Translations under genes and position numbers: made by a program
The notes under the pieces: model-generated
Told to the model about the DNA's origin: nothing
The model's input: only the letters and a program-made list of their open reading frames with translations
Database searches by the model: none
Shown here: positions 1-7,900 of the stretch, piece by piece
How the letters are laid out: every line of letters begins with the position of its first letter
How positions within the stretch are numbered: the first letter of the stretch is position 1
From: Kitasatospora azatica KCTC 9699
Lineage (GTDB): Bacteria; Actinomycetota; Actinomycetes; Streptomycetales; Streptomycetaceae
Length of the DNA: 64,000 bases
Assembly (NCBI RefSeq): GCF_000744785.1
Contig: NZ_JQMO01000002.1
Span: forward strand, 2,108,001-2,172,000
Reading direction: 5' to 3'

Positions 1-121
1 CGAGGTGGGCCGCACCGAGCGCTGCCTGCCCCGCGAGTGGGGCGACTACTTCAGCCGGGCGGCGATGCCCCCGGTCCGCGTGACCGACTTCAACATGAGC
101 TCGGTCAGTCAGGCTTCCTAG
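1..121 (+). CDS. 3' end of an unidentified protein (partial)
   Basis: An open frame enters from the left edge, with codons in phase from base 2, and stops at TAG 119-121. The visible tail of 39 residues includes REWGDYFSRA and ends SSVSQAS. Its codons have G or C third positions, as in neighbouring genes. I do not recognise the family from so short a piece. The AGGAG that serves the next gene begins inside this stop codon, so the two genes are probably co-transcribed. Confidence 0.6.
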   Translation, partial: EVGRTERCLPREWGDYFSRAAMPPVRVTDFNMSSVSQAS

Positions 122-133
122 GAGAAATCGACA

Positions 134-721
134 TTGGACGAAAAACGCCTGGTCAAGACCTCGAAGATGCTCGCGAGGATCTTGCGCCACGATCCCGGTC
201 GGATCGGGATCGAGCTGGACGAGGGCGGCTGGGTGGCGGTCGCCACCCTGCTCGCCGCCCTCGCCCGGCGGGGCAACCCGCTGAGCCGGGAGCAGTTGGA
301 CCACGTGGTGGCCACCAACAACAAGCAGCGCTTCGCCTACAGCGAGGACGGCTCCCGGATCCGGGCCAGCCAGGGCCACACCATCGCCGTCGACCTGGGC
401 CTGACCGCGGTCGAGCCCCCGCCGGTGCTCTTCCACGGCACCGGTCAGCAGTCGGTGGCGGCGATCATGCGCGAGGGCCTGCGCCCGATGAGCCGCCAGG
501 ACGTGCACCTCTCGGCGGACGTCGAGACGGCCGTCAAGGTCGGCTCCCGGCACGGCCGCCCGGCGGTGCTGCGGGTGGACGCGGCGGGGCTGGCGGCCAC
601 CGGCCACGAGTTCCGGCGCAGCGCCAACGGCGTCTGGCTCACCGACACCGTGCCGCCCGCCTTCTTGAGTCGACACGGCTTGAGTCGACACGGGCTCGCC
701 CCGGTCTCCTCGACGGGATAA
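134..721 (+). CDS. kptA: RNA 2'-phosphotransferase, Tpt1/KptA family
   Basis: Tpt1/KptA enzymes transfer the 2'-phosphate from an RNA splice junction to NAD+, giving ADP-ribose 1'',2''-cyclic phosphate. Bacteria lack the tRNA-splicing substrate, so the role here is unknown. The 195-aa protein has the expected landmarks: LRH (Arg18-His19), KQRFAYS (Arg66), RASQGHT (77-83), FHGTG (His101) and VHLS (124-127). The start is TTG 134, chosen because AGGAGAA lies about 7 bases upstream. The C-terminus carries a 15-bp tandem duplication (about 666-695) that reads LSRHG twice, just beyond the conserved fold. It is probably co-transcribed with the truncated upstream gene. Confidence 0.9.
   Translation: MDEKRLVKTSKMLARILRHDPGRIGIELDEGGWVAVATLLAALARRGNPLSREQLDHVVATNNKQRFAYSEDGSRIRASQGHTIAVDLGLTAVEPPPVLFHGTGQQSVAAIMREGLRPMSRQDVHLSADVETAVKVGSRHGRPAVLRVDAAGLAATGHEFRRSANGVWLTDTVPPAFLSRHGLSRHGLAPVSSTG
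666..695 (+). repeat. 15-bp tandem duplication inside kptA
   Basis: Two adjacent copies of a 15-bp unit (ttgagtcgacacggc, then the same with a final g) encode LSRHG-LSRHG at residues 178-187. The repeat keeps the reading frame and lies just after the last conserved KptA segment. Confidence 0.85.
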
Positions 722-780
722 GAGCGGCGTACCGTGGGACGGACCGGGCGGAACGGACGGAACACGAGGGCGGCGGGCCA

Positions 781-1167
781 ATGAGCAGGAGTACGGACGA
801 CGGCGAAGTCTTCCGGATCACCGGAGCCCGGACCAGCCTCTCCGAGGACGTCCGCGGGCGGCAGCGCCGCTACGTGATCTCCATGCTGATCCGTACCGCC
901 TGCGTGCTGCTGGCCGTGGTGCTCTGGAACGTCCAGCGGTACGTGGCCTTCGGCGCGCTCGGCGCGGGGGTGCTGCTGCCCTACTTCGCGGTGATCATCG
1001 CCAACGCCGGCCGGGAGCGGGCTCCCGGGCTGCCCAGCACCTTCGACGTCCCGGCCACCACGCCGCTGATGCTCGGCCCGGGCGGTACCGGCGGTGGCGG
1101 TGCTGCCAGCGGCCCTGGCGGCACCGGCGGCACCACGGCCAGCCGATCTGACGCCCCGTCATCCTGA
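781..1167 (+). CDS. DUF3099-type small membrane protein
   Basis: This 128-aa protein has a short cytosolic N-terminus (RITGARTSLSEDVRGRQRRY) and two closely spaced hydrophobic segments at about residues 35-75. A Gly/Ala/Ser/Thr-rich tail follows. The pattern matches the actinobacterial DUF3099 proteins as I remember them; the function is unknown. The ATG at 781 is the first start in the conserved frame, with a GAGGGCGGCGGG stretch upstream as a loose RBS. The gene lies 59 bases after kptA on the same strand and ends at a clear hairpin terminator. Confidence 0.75.
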   Translation: MSRSTDDGEVFRITGARTSLSEDVRGRQRRYVISMLIRTACVLLAVVLWNVQRYVAFGALGAGVLLPYFAVIIANAGRERAPGLPSTFDVPATTPLMLGPGGTGGGGAASGPGGTGGTTASRSDAPSS

Positions 1168-1177
1168 CTCTCCGTAC

Positions 1178-1238
1178 ACGGGCGAGCTCGGCCGCCGACT
1201 CGGGTTTCATTCGAGTCGCGCCCGACTCGCCCGTTTTT
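1178..1238 (+). terminator. Rho-independent terminator after the DUF3099 gene
   Basis: The arms acgggcgag (1178-1186) and ctcgcccgt (1226-1234) are exact reverse complements. They enclose a second stem made of cgactcg and cgagtcg. Five T residues follow (1234-1238). It lies 11 bases after the stop at 1167. Confidence 0.8.
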
Positions 1239-1471
1239 GTTGCTACTTGCCACCCCTGAACCTCAGGAAATGCTCAAATAAATCTTGTAAGCTCTAGCCA
1301 ACGCCCTGGTTCTCCGTGACATACTGCGTACGCGCTCCGCATCCCCCGTCGGAGCGACGGACCGACGCCGGGCGGCTCCCCCCGTGGCTGCCCGGCGTCG
1401 CCATCCTCTTTTTCGGTTGGCAGGGCCATTTCAGACCTTACCCACTTATCCCGGGTGAGAGACTTCTGATC
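1239..1471 (+). promoter_or_regulatory. AT-richer leader with a possible promoter
   Basis: This gap lies between the terminator and the next start. It contains an unusually AT-rich stretch at about 1262-1290 (cctcaggaaatgctcaaata and following bases), out of character with the surrounding sequence and typical of a promoter region. No -35/-10 pair is convincing enough to name. I see no gene here. Confidence 0.35.
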
Positions 1472-1717
1472 ATGAGCATCGACTTCTTCGGCGGCGCCGC
1501 GAACGAGGGCCCGGCCGGACCCCCCAAGTGCTCGGCCAAGGGCTGCAGGTCCGCCGCCGCCTGGGTGCTGGTGTGGAACAACCCCAAGCTGCACACCCCG
1601 GACCGCCGCAAGACCTGGCTGGCCTGCGAGGAACACCGCGAGCACCTCAGCCAGTTCCTCAGCGTGCGCGGCTTCCTGAAGGAGACCGTGGCGCTCGCCG
1701 ACTGGACCGAGGACTGA
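1472..1717 (+). CDS. Small conserved zinc-finger-like protein
   Basis: This 81-aa protein starts MSIDFFGGAA and carries a CSAKGC pair near residue 20. A central Trp/Leu segment (AAWVLVWNNPKLHTPDRR) leads to a CEEH motif near residue 52. The Cys/Cys...Cys/His arrangement suggests one bound zinc. I know similar small proteins in actinomycetes but no function. A longer reading from 1316 exists, but residues before the Met at 1472 look non-coding. It converges with moaA 24 bases away. Confidence 0.65.
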   Translation: MSIDFFGGAANEGPAGPPKCSAKGCRSAAAWVLVWNNPKLHTPDRRKTWLACEEHREHLSQFLSVRGFLKETVALADWTED

Positions 1718-1741
1718 CCCCGGCCCGCTGACCCGGCTCCG

Positions 1742-2740
1742 TCAGCCGCCGATCGCCGACATCGGCCGCTCGGGCTGGTGGAACTCGGGGTTGTCGATCC
1801 CCGCGCCGGCCTTCTTGCCCCACATCGCGGCCCGCCACAGCTCGCCCAGCTCGGCGTCCGAGGCGCCCTCGCGCAGGGCGGTGCGCAGGTCGGTCTCACC
1901 GGTGGCGAACAGGCAGTTGCGGACCTGGCCGTCAGCGGTCAGCCGGGTGCGGTCGCAGGCCCGGCAGAACGGCCGGGTGACCGAGGCGATCACTCCGACG
2001 CTGCCCGGACCGCCGTCCACCAGCCAGCGTTCGGCCGGGGCCGCGCCGCGCACCGCGGAGGGCTCCGGGGTGAGCGAGAAGCGGTCGGCGAGCCGGTCCA
2101 GGATCTCCTCGGCGGTGATCATCTGCGAGCGGTCCCAGCCGTGCTGGGCGTCCAGCGGCATCTGCTCGATGAAGCGCAGCTGGTAGCCGCGTTCCAGGCA
2201 CCAGCCGAGCAGCTCGGCGGCCTCGTGGTCGTTGACCCCGCGCATCAGCACCGCGTTGAGCTTGACCGGGGTGAGCCCGGCGGCCTCCGCGGCGGCCAGG
2301 CCGTCCAGGACGTCCTGGTGGCGGTGCCGGCGGGTGAGGGTGTGGAAGGTCTCCGGGTCGAGGGTGTCCAGCGAGACGTTGACCCGGTCCAGGCCGGCTT
2401 CGCGCAGGGCCACCGCCGTGCGGGCCAGGCCGATGCCGTTGGTGGTGAGCGACAGCTCGGGCCGCGGCTCGAGCTCGGCGCACGCCGCGACGATGCCGAC
2501 CACCCCCGGGCGCAGCAGCGGCTCGCCGCCGGTGAACCGCACCTCGCGCACCCCGAGGTCGCGCACGGCGAGGGTGACCAGCCGGACGATCTCCTCGTCG
2601 GTGAGCAGCTCGGGCTTGGCCAGCCACTGCAGGCCCTGCTCCGGCATGCAGTAGGTGCACCGCAGGTTGCAGCGGTCGGTCAGGGAGACCCGCAGGTCCA
2701 CGGCCTGCCGACCGAAGGTGTCGAGGAGCACGGTGCGCAC
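1742..2740 (-). CDS. moaA: GTP 3',8-cyclase MoaA
   Basis: MoaA is a radical-SAM enzyme that starts molybdenum cofactor synthesis by rearranging GTP to 3',8-cyclo-7,8-dihydro-GTP. The 332-aa protein has the SAM-cluster CX3CX2C (Cys24, Cys28, Cys31), the GGEP segment at 71-74, and the C-terminal second-cluster cysteines (Cys259, Cys262, Cys276). It ends in the conserved Gly-Gly needed for activation by MoaE/MoaD-type chemistry in this family. The start is GTG 2740. GTG 2731 is also possible because both lie close to the usual N-terminus. It stands alone on its strand, downstream of a long perfect hairpin. Confidence 0.95.
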   Translation of the reverse strand: MRTVLLDTFGRQAVDLRVSLTDRCNLRCTYCMPEQGLQWLAKPELLTDEEIVRLVTLAVRDLGVREVRFTGGEPLLRPGVVGIVAACAELEPRPELSLTTNGIGLARTAVALREAGLDRVNVSLDTLDPETFHTLTRRHRHQDVLDGLAAAEAAGLTPVKLNAVLMRGVNDHEAAELLGWCLERGYQLRFIEQMPLDAQHGWDRSQMITAEEILDRLADRFSLTPEPSAVRGAAPAERWLVDGGPGSVGVIASVTRPFCRACDRTRLTADGQVRNCLFATGETDLRTALREGASDAELGELWRAAMWGKKAGAGIDNPEFHQPERPMSAIGG

Positions 2741-2797
2741 CTTCCCGAATCGCGACTGGCGCCCGGCCCACCGTTGGGGTGAACCGGGCGCCAGCTT

Positions 2798-2889
2798 AGA
2801 CTGCCCGGCGATTGGGGGGCGGCGTCGCGACGCCCGGGCTCTCGCCTGGACCCCGCTCCTTCACCCGCCCCCCAATCGCCGGGCAGTCT
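2798..2889. terminator. Long perfect hairpin between symporter and moaA
   Basis: A 25-bp perfect inverted repeat has arms 2798-2822 and 2865-2889 and a 42-base loop; the left arm begins agactgcccggcgattggg. The loop contains a 12-bp palindrome (gcgtcgcgacgc). It lies 23 bases past the symporter stop on the minus strand and about 58 bases upstream of the moaA start, so termination or attenuation is the simplest role. There is no T tract, which is common for actinomycete terminators. Confidence 0.7.
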
Positions 2890-2911
2890 CGGACCAGCAA
2901 GATCTTGGCCC

Positions 2912-4549
2912 TCAGTGCGCGCCGATCCCGGTGAGCGAACGGACTTCCAGTTCAGCGTACTTCGCCGGGTCGGTGGAGCTCCTGGACAGCAGGGTGCCGA
3001 GCCAGCCGAGCAGGAAGCCGATCGGGATCGACACCAGGCCCGGGTTCTCCAGCGGGAACCAGTGGAAGTCGGAGTGCGGGAAGAGCGAGGTCGGCTTGCC
3101 GGAGACCACGGTGGAGAAGACCACCAGCAGCACCGAGCTGATCAGCCCGCCGTAGACCGACCAGACCGCGCCGGTGGTGTTGAACCGCTTCCAGAAGAGC
3201 GAGAAGAGCAGGTTCGGCAGGTTCGCCGAGGCCGCCACCGCGAAGGCCAGCGCGACCAGCGCGGCGGTGTTGAGCTTCTCCGCGTAGATGCTCAGCACTA
3301 TCGCGACCGCGCCGATCACCACCGCGGAGAGCTTGGCCGAGCGCACCTCCTCCTGCTCGGTGACCTTGCCCTTGCGGATCACGTTGGCGTAGAGGTCGTG
3401 GGCGAAGGAGGCCGATGAGGCCAGGGTGAGCCCGGCGACCACGGCCAGGATGGTGGCGAAGGCCACCGCCGAGATCACCGCCAGCAGGATCGCCCCGCCG
3501 GTGGAGCCCTCGCCGCCGCCCAGGTGCTGGGCCAGCAGCGGGGCCGCGGTGTTGCCGGCCGCGTTGGAGGCCTTGATGGTCTTCGGGCCGACCAGGGCGG
3601 CCGCGCCGAAGCCGAGCACCAGGGTCATCAGGTAGAAGACGCCGATGATGCCGATCGCCCAGAGCACCGACTTCCGCGCGGTCCTGGCGGTGGGCACGGT
3701 GTAGAAGCGGACCAGGATGTGCGGCAGGCCCGCGGTGCCGAGCACCAGGGCCAGGCCCAGGCTGATGAAGTCCAGTTTGCTGGTGCCGTTGAGGCCGTAT
3801 TTGAGCCCGGGTTCCAGGAAGGCCGAGCCCTTGCCGCTGGCGTGCGCGGCGGCGCCGAGCAGGCTGGACGGGTTGAAGTGGTACTTGGCCAGCACCATCA
3901 CGGTCATCAGTGCGGCGCCCGCGATCAGCAGCACCGCCTTGACGATCTGCACCCAGGTGGTGCCCTTCATGCCGCCGATCGCGACGTACAGCACCATCAG
4001 GGCGCCGACCGCGACCACCGTCCAGCGCTTGGCGGCCGTGCCCTCGATGCCCAGCAGCAGCGCGACCAGCGAGCCGGCGCCGACCATCTGGGCCAGCAGG
4101 TAGAAGATCGACACCACGATGGTGGAGATTCCGGCGGCGGTGCGCACCGGGCGCTGGCGCATCCGGAAGGCCAGCACGTCGGCCATGGTGTAGCGGCCGG
4201 AGTTGCGCAGCGGCTCGGCGATCAGCAGCAGCGCGACCAGCCAGGCCACCAGGAAGCCGATCGAGTACAGGAAGCCGTCGTAGCCGGAGAGCGCGATGGC
4301 TCCGGCGATGCCCAGGAAGGAGGCGGCCGACATGTAGTCGCCGGAGACCGCCAGGCCGTTCTGGAAGCCGGTGAAGCCGCGGCCGCCGGCGTAGAAGTCG
4401 GTGGCGTCCTTGGTCTGCCGGCCGGCCCACACGGTGATCCCGAGGGTGACCAGCACGAAGCCGGCGAAGAGCGACATGGTCAGGCCGCGGTGGCTGCTGG
4501 CCGAGCTGGCGAGCAGCTGGCCGCCGGCGAGGATCTGCGGGGCGGTCAT
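2912..4549 (-). CDS. actP: Cation/acetate symporter (SSF family, ActP-like)
   Basis: This is a solute:sodium symporter of 545 aa, the normal ActP length (about 550). ActP imports acetate and other short monocarboxylates. The first helix (SLFAGFVLVTLGITVWAGR) is followed by the SSF hallmark DFYAGGRGFTGFQNGLAVSGDYMSA, given here in pieces: DFYAGGRGF and GDYMSAASFLG near residues 45-75. About 13 membrane helices follow. An upstream extension of the frame was rejected because the ATG at 4549 overlaps the DUF485 stop by four bases (ATGA), the arrangement known for yjcH-actP. The substrate is inferred from the family and the partner gene. Confidence 0.88.
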   Translation of the reverse strand: MTAPQILAGGQLLASSASSHRGLTMSLFAGFVLVTLGITVWAGRQTKDATDFYAGGRGFTGFQNGLAVSGDYMSAASFLGIAGAIALSGYDGFLYSIGFLVAWLVALLLIAEPLRNSGRYTMADVLAFRMRQRPVRTAAGISTIVVSIFYLLAQMVGAGSLVALLLGIEGTAAKRWTVVAVGALMVLYVAIGGMKGTTWVQIVKAVLLIAGAALMTVMVLAKYHFNPSSLLGAAAHASGKGSAFLEPGLKYGLNGTSKLDFISLGLALVLGTAGLPHILVRFYTVPTARTARKSVLWAIGIIGVFYLMTLVLGFGAAALVGPKTIKASNAAGNTAAPLLAQHLGGGEGSTGGAILLAVISAVAFATILAVVAGLTLASSASFAHDLYANVIRKGKVTEQEEVRSAKLSAVVIGAVAIVLSIYAEKLNTAALVALAFAVAASANLPNLLFSLFWKRFNTTGAVWSVYGGLISSVLLVVFSTVVSGKPTSLFPHSDFHWFPLENPGLVSIPIGFLLGWLGTLLSRSSTDPAKYAELEVRSLTGIGAH

Positions 4550-4929
4550 TCGCCTGCCTCTCTGGGAGTGACGACGGACTGTCCGTACTCCTGCCGGATC
4601 GCGGCCGCGGCCGGGTCGAGCCGGCGGCCGGCGAACCTCGCGTACCAGGCGGCGATCGCGAAGGTGCTGACGAACTGCAGCAGGCCGAGCAGCAGGGCCA
4701 CGTTGACGTGCCCGAAGACCGTGGTGGCCATGAAGCCGTGGGCGTAGCTGGAGAGCAGCACGTAGAGCAGGTACCAGAGCAGGAAGCCCGCGGTCACCGG
4801 GAAGGCGAAACCGCGGAAGGTGCTGCGCAGGGCGCGGAACTCCGCGCTCTGTTCGATCCGTTCCTCTGTCGTCAGGTCGGTCGGGACGGCGCTGTCCGGC
4901 GGGGACCCGGGCTGCGGGGGATGGTCCAC
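4546..4929 (-). CDS. DUF485 membrane protein, symporter partner
   Basis: This 127-aa protein has two hydrophobic segments, one containing VTAGFLLWYLLYVLLSSYAH and one containing HVNVALLLGLLQFVSTF. The family (DUF485, YjcH in Escherichia coli) is normally encoded directly before actP and is thought to accompany the transporter. The start is GTG 4929, with AGGAG seven bases upstream; a nearby ATG at 4934 is out of frame. The stop overlaps the actP start, implying translational coupling. Confidence 0.85.
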   Translation of the reverse strand: MDHPPQPGSPPDSAVPTDLTTEERIEQSAEFRALRSTFRGFAFPVTAGFLLWYLLYVLLSSYAHGFMATTVFGHVNVALLLGLLQFVSTFAIAAWYARFAGRRLDPAAAAIRQEYGQSVVTPREAGE

Positions 4930-5183
4930 TCCATCTCTCCTGTACGTCGTGGTGAGCCAGACCGCGCGGATGGTGGGTCGTCAGGACGGGTCCGCGCGGT
5001 GCTGTACGGGTGGAGCGCACGCGAGGTGAGAGGCGTCACAGCCGTTGCGCGTGCCGATGCATGCTAAGAGCGAGCAGACGGTTGCGAACAGCGTTTGAGC
5101 ACATTCGGCCCGCTCTTCACACTGACGCGCCGTGAAACTGGCCGAAATGCGCCGGTACGAGCCCCCGGTTGCGAATACGCAAA
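4930..5183. other. Intergenic region without a recognisable gene
   Basis: This is the upstream region of the DUF485-actP pair. It must carry their promoter, but no -35/-10 pair stands out. Open frames on both strands lack a start with an RBS and a normal GC3 pattern. Confidence 0.4.
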
Positions 5184-5214
5184 GGGGGCGCTACCAGGCA
5201 TTGGTACCGCCCCC
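5184..5214 (-). terminator. Hairpin, probable original terminator of the alcohol dehydrogenase
   Basis: The arms gggggcg (5184-5190) and cgccccc (5208-5214) enclose an inner tacc/ggta stem. Read on the minus strand, the hairpin is followed by TTT. Without the IS element it would lie about 50 bases beyond the stop of the alcohol dehydrogenase gene at 6768, so the insertion has cut the gene off from it. Confidence 0.6.
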
Positions 5215-5253
5215 GATGGGGAGTTGACGTTGTGTCGGCGACTTTGCCGCCCA

Positions 5254-5263
5254 GGTCTAGAAG
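5254..5263. repeat. Target-site duplication, left copy (10 bp)
   Basis: The sequence ggtctagaag lies directly outside the left inverted repeat of the IS element and is repeated exactly at 6765-6774. Confidence 0.9.
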
Positions 5264-5281
5264 CAACGCCGTTCAGTTTGG
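5264..5281. repeat. Left terminal inverted repeat of the IS
   Basis: This 18-bp end (caacgccgttcagtttgg) pairs with 6747-6764 with one mismatch. It lies 15 bases beyond the transposase stop. Confidence 0.9.
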
Positions 5282-5296
5282 ACTTGGCCGGGGGCG

Positions 5297-6649
5297 TCAA
5301 GGGCTGTCCGTGAGCATGTTGATGTTGATGGTGGCCTTGTAGGTGGTCCGGTCGATGGCGGGTCCGCGTGCGTTGTACTTGGAGATCGCGCGTTTGACGA
5401 TGCGGTCTTTGGTGCGGACGCGTCGGGCGGGCAGGAGCTGGCCCAGGACGTGGCGGCCGATGACCCCGACCAGGTCGATCACAGTGTCGGCGGTGATTCC
5501 GGCGGCCAGGACGAGCTGGTCGCGGGCGGCGGCGAGGGCCGTGGTGAAGCCGGCCCGGTCCGGGTCGGTGCCCGGGACGCTGTCGGTGGCGTCGGTCATC
5601 GCGGTTCGCAGTACCTGGTAGGCGGTCAGCAGGGCCCAGACCTCCTGCTCGATGCCCTGCGGGGTGCGGGCCCGCAGGACGCGTCCGCCCAGGATCGTGG
5701 ACTTCAGCTCCGCGTAGGCGGTCTCGACCTCCCAGCGCTCGTGGTAGAGCCGGACCAGTTCGGCGGCCGGGTGGGAGGCGGGGTCGGTGAGGGTGGTCAG
5801 CAGCCGGTAGTGGCCGGTGCGGGTGCCCCGGGACGTGGCGATGCTGATCTCCGCATCGATCACGCGCACCGTCAGGCCGCCGAGCCGGGCCAGGAACGAG
5901 CCGTCACGGCAGCGGGCCACCGGCGGCAGCTTGCGACCGGACTTGCAGCGCACCAGCAGGTCGGCGCCGGAGGCGGCCAGGCGGTTCAGCAAGTCGGCCG
6001 CGGCGAAGTTCCGGTCGCCCAGCAGCAGCATCCCCGCCCGCAGGTCCGCCGCCAGACGGCGGACGTACTCCAGCTCTCCGGTGGTGGCCGGGCCGAAGAC
6101 AGCCCCGATCACCGACCGGGTCCCGCAGGCGACCAGCATGGCCAGACGCAGTTGCGGGTAGCCCGAGATCCCGTTGCCGAGCCGCTGGCGGGCGAACACC
6201 GCGAGGTTGGCCGGACAGTCGGGGACCGACAGCAGGGTGCCGTCGACCGCGACGACCCTCAGCCCCCGCCACCGCCCGGCGGCAGCGATGGTGGCCGCAG
6301 GGCCCCTCACCAGGTCGAACAGTGCCTTCATCGGTGCCGGCCCCAGCCGCTGGCGGGCCTGGCGAAGAGCGCTGCCGCTAGGCCGGACCGGTGCCAGGTC
6401 CGCCAGCCCGGCGCACAGCCGGTCGAAGACCTGCCGGTAGCCCAGCCCGGCGAAGAGCGCCGCGGCCAGCAGCAGGTACACCGTGACCCGTGCCGGCACC
6501 AGCCTGATCCTGCGCTGCACGGCACCGGTCTGCGCCAGTACCTCGTCGACCATCTCGAACGGGATAATCCGGGTCAGTTCACCGAGGTGACCCGGCGCGA
6601 ACACCCCCGCCGCTACCCCGAAAGTCCTTGATATGGCAGCCTGTTCCAA
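5297..6649 (-). CDS. IS4-family DDE transposase
   Basis: The 450-aa transposase has the catalytic triad at Asp136 (VVAVDGT), Asp212 (LLLGDRNF) and Glu309. The IS4 signature Y-(2)-R-(3)-E-(6)-K is exact: Tyr302, Arg305, Glu309, Lys316. The N-terminal part (about 1-120) is the helical end-binding region of this family. The start is TTG 6649, supported by AGGAG about 8-9 bases upstream; no ATG gives a better fit. There is no frameshift or internal stop, so the gene looks functional. Confidence 0.95.
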   Translation of the reverse strand: MEQAAISRTFGVAAGVFAPGHLGELTRIIPFEMVDEVLAQTGAVQRRIRLVPARVTVYLLLAAALFAGLGYRQVFDRLCAGLADLAPVRPSGSALRQARQRLGPAPMKALFDLVRGPAATIAAAGRWRGLRVVAVDGTLLSVPDCPANLAVFARQRLGNGISGYPQLRLAMLVACGTRSVIGAVFGPATTGELEYVRRLAADLRAGMLLLGDRNFAAADLLNRLAASGADLLVRCKSGRKLPPVARCRDGSFLARLGGLTVRVIDAEISIATSRGTRTGHYRLLTTLTDPASHPAAELVRLYHERWEVETAYAELKSTILGGRVLRARTPQGIEQEVWALLTAYQVLRTAMTDATDSVPGTDPDRAGFTTALAAARDQLVLAAGITADTVIDLVGVIGRHVLGQLLPARRVRTKDRIVKRAISKYNARGPAIDRTTYKATININMLTDSP

Positions 6650-6746
6650 CAGCGGAGCTCCTGTGGTGAGGATGTCTTGGAGTGACAGACCTCTTCTACA
6701 GCAGCTCCGCTGCCTTGCTCACCGGCCTTGACGAACAGCCACCACG

Positions 6747-6764
6747 CCAAACTGAACGACGTTG
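6747..6764. repeat. Right terminal inverted repeat of the IS
   Basis: The reverse complement of this end matches the left end at 17 of 18 positions. Confidence 0.9.
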
Positions 6765-6774
6765 GGTCTAGAAG
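6765..6774. repeat. Target-site duplication, right copy (10 bp)
   Basis: This is an exact copy of 5254-5263. The alcohol dehydrogenase stop codon (TAG, minus strand, 6768-6770) lies inside it, so the gene kept its own stop after insertion. Confidence 0.9.
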
Positions 6775-7811
6775 GCGATCCGCACCTTGAGCGCCGAGCG
6801 GTCGTCCATCGCCCGGTAACCGTCCGGGACCTCGTCAAGTCCGACCGTGCGGTCGAAGACCAGGCCCGGCTCGATCGATCCGTTCAGCACGTCGGCGAGC
6901 AGCTCCGGGATGTACGCGCGGGCCGGCGCGACACCGCCGCCGAGCGAAACGTTTCGGCCGAACATCTGGCCGATGTCGACACCGGCGCTGCCGCCGTGCG
7001 GCACGCCGACATAGCCGACCGCGCCACCGTCGCGGGTGATCGAGATCGCGGTGCGCATCGACTCCTCGGTGCCGACCGCCTCCAGCACGGCGTGCGCCCC
7101 CTGACCGCCGGTCAGCTCGCGCACCGCCTCGATCGCCGCCTCGCCGCGCTCGGCCACCACGTCGGTGGCGCCGAACTTACGGGCGATCGCGGTGCGCGCC
7201 TCGTGCCGACCCAGCGCGATGATCCGACCGGCGCCGAGCCGGTGCGCGGCCAGCACCCCGCACAGGCCCACCGCGCCGTCGCCGACCACCGCCACCGTGG
7301 CACCCGGGCGGACCCGGGCGGCCACCGCCGCGTGGTGCCCGGTGGCCATCACGTCGGACAGCGCCAGCAGGCTGGGCAGCAGCGCCTGGTCGCTGGCCGC
7401 CTCCTTGGGCAGCCGCACCAGGGTGCCGTCGGCGAACGGCACCCGGACCGCCTCGCCCTGGCCGCCGTCCGAGCCGACGCTCCCCCAGAAGCCGCCGTGC
7501 GGGCAGGAGGTCTGCAGCCCCTCCCGGCAGTACTCGCAGACACCGTCCGACCAGACGAAGGGGGCCACCACCAGGTCGCCGACCTTGACGCCGCCCACCT
7601 CGGAGCCGACCGCCTCGACGATGCCGAGGAACTCGTGTCCGATCCGCTGCCCGGGCTCGCGGGACGCGACACCCCGGTAGGCCCAGAGGTCGCTGCCGCA
7701 GATACAGGCGTTGACCACGCGCACCACCGCATCAGTGGGCTGCTGGATCACCGGGTCGGGCACCTCCTCGATCCGGATGTCGTGGGGGCCGTGGATCACG
7801 GTGGCGCGCAT
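6768..7811 (-). CDS. Zinc-dependent alcohol dehydrogenase (MDR superfamily)
   Basis: This is a 347-aa medium-chain dehydrogenase. Catalytic-zinc ligands are visible as Cys38 (CICGSD) and His59-Glu60 (GHEFLG). The structural-zinc lobe is VCEYCREGLQTSC (Cys92, Cys95, Cys103), which appears to lack one of the usual four cysteines. The nucleotide-binding turn is GDGAVG (178-183). The substrate cannot be told. The ATG at 7811 (MRATVIHGPHDI) matches the usual N-terminus; the longer frame upstream is not supported. The last codons lie in the IS target duplication, so the protein is complete. Confidence 0.88.
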   Translation of the reverse strand: MRATVIHGPHDIRIEEVPDPVIQQPTDAVVRVVNACICGSDLWAYRGVASREPGQRIGHEFLGIVEAVGSEVGGVKVGDLVVAPFVWSDGVCEYCREGLQTSCPHGGFWGSVGSDGGQGEAVRVPFADGTLVRLPKEAASDQALLPSLLALSDVMATGHHAAVAARVRPGATVAVVGDGAVGLCGVLAAHRLGAGRIIALGRHEARTAIARKFGATDVVAERGEAAIEAVRELTGGQGAHAVLEAVGTEESMRTAISITRDGGAVGYVGVPHGGSAGVDIGQMFGRNVSLGGGVAPARAYIPELLADVLNGSIEPGLVFDRTVGLDEVPDGYRAMDDRSALKVRIAF

Positions 7812-7900
7812 GAGGCTGTTCCTTAAGTGTTCTTGTCGTGCTTGTCCCACTGGCCACTCTATGCCTGAGCGATCAGCCGCTCCCCTTAAGCTGGTGCACC

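Larger units (their letters stand above)
5264..6764 (-). mobile_element. IS4-family insertion sequence, 1501 bp, complete
   Basis: The element is bounded by 18-bp terminal inverted repeats that differ at one base: caacgccgttcagtttgg at 5264-5281 and its mirror at 6747-6764, read as caacgtcgttcagtttgg. Both ends are flanked by the 10-bp duplication ggtctagaag. It encodes one full-length DDE transposase on the minus strand. A 10-bp duplication and the YREK transposase signature both fit the IS4 family. Exact duplications and an intact gene suggest a recent, possibly still active, insertion. Confidence 0.93.

Noticed and set aside
2741..2911. Molybdenum cofactor riboswitch upstream of moaA
   Set aside because: No conserved Moco-RNA boxes could be recognised; the region is dominated by a simple long hairpin.
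5095..5313. A 72-aa plus-strand frame at the IS left edge
   Set aside because: It spans a terminator hairpin, the target duplication and the IS end, with no RBS.
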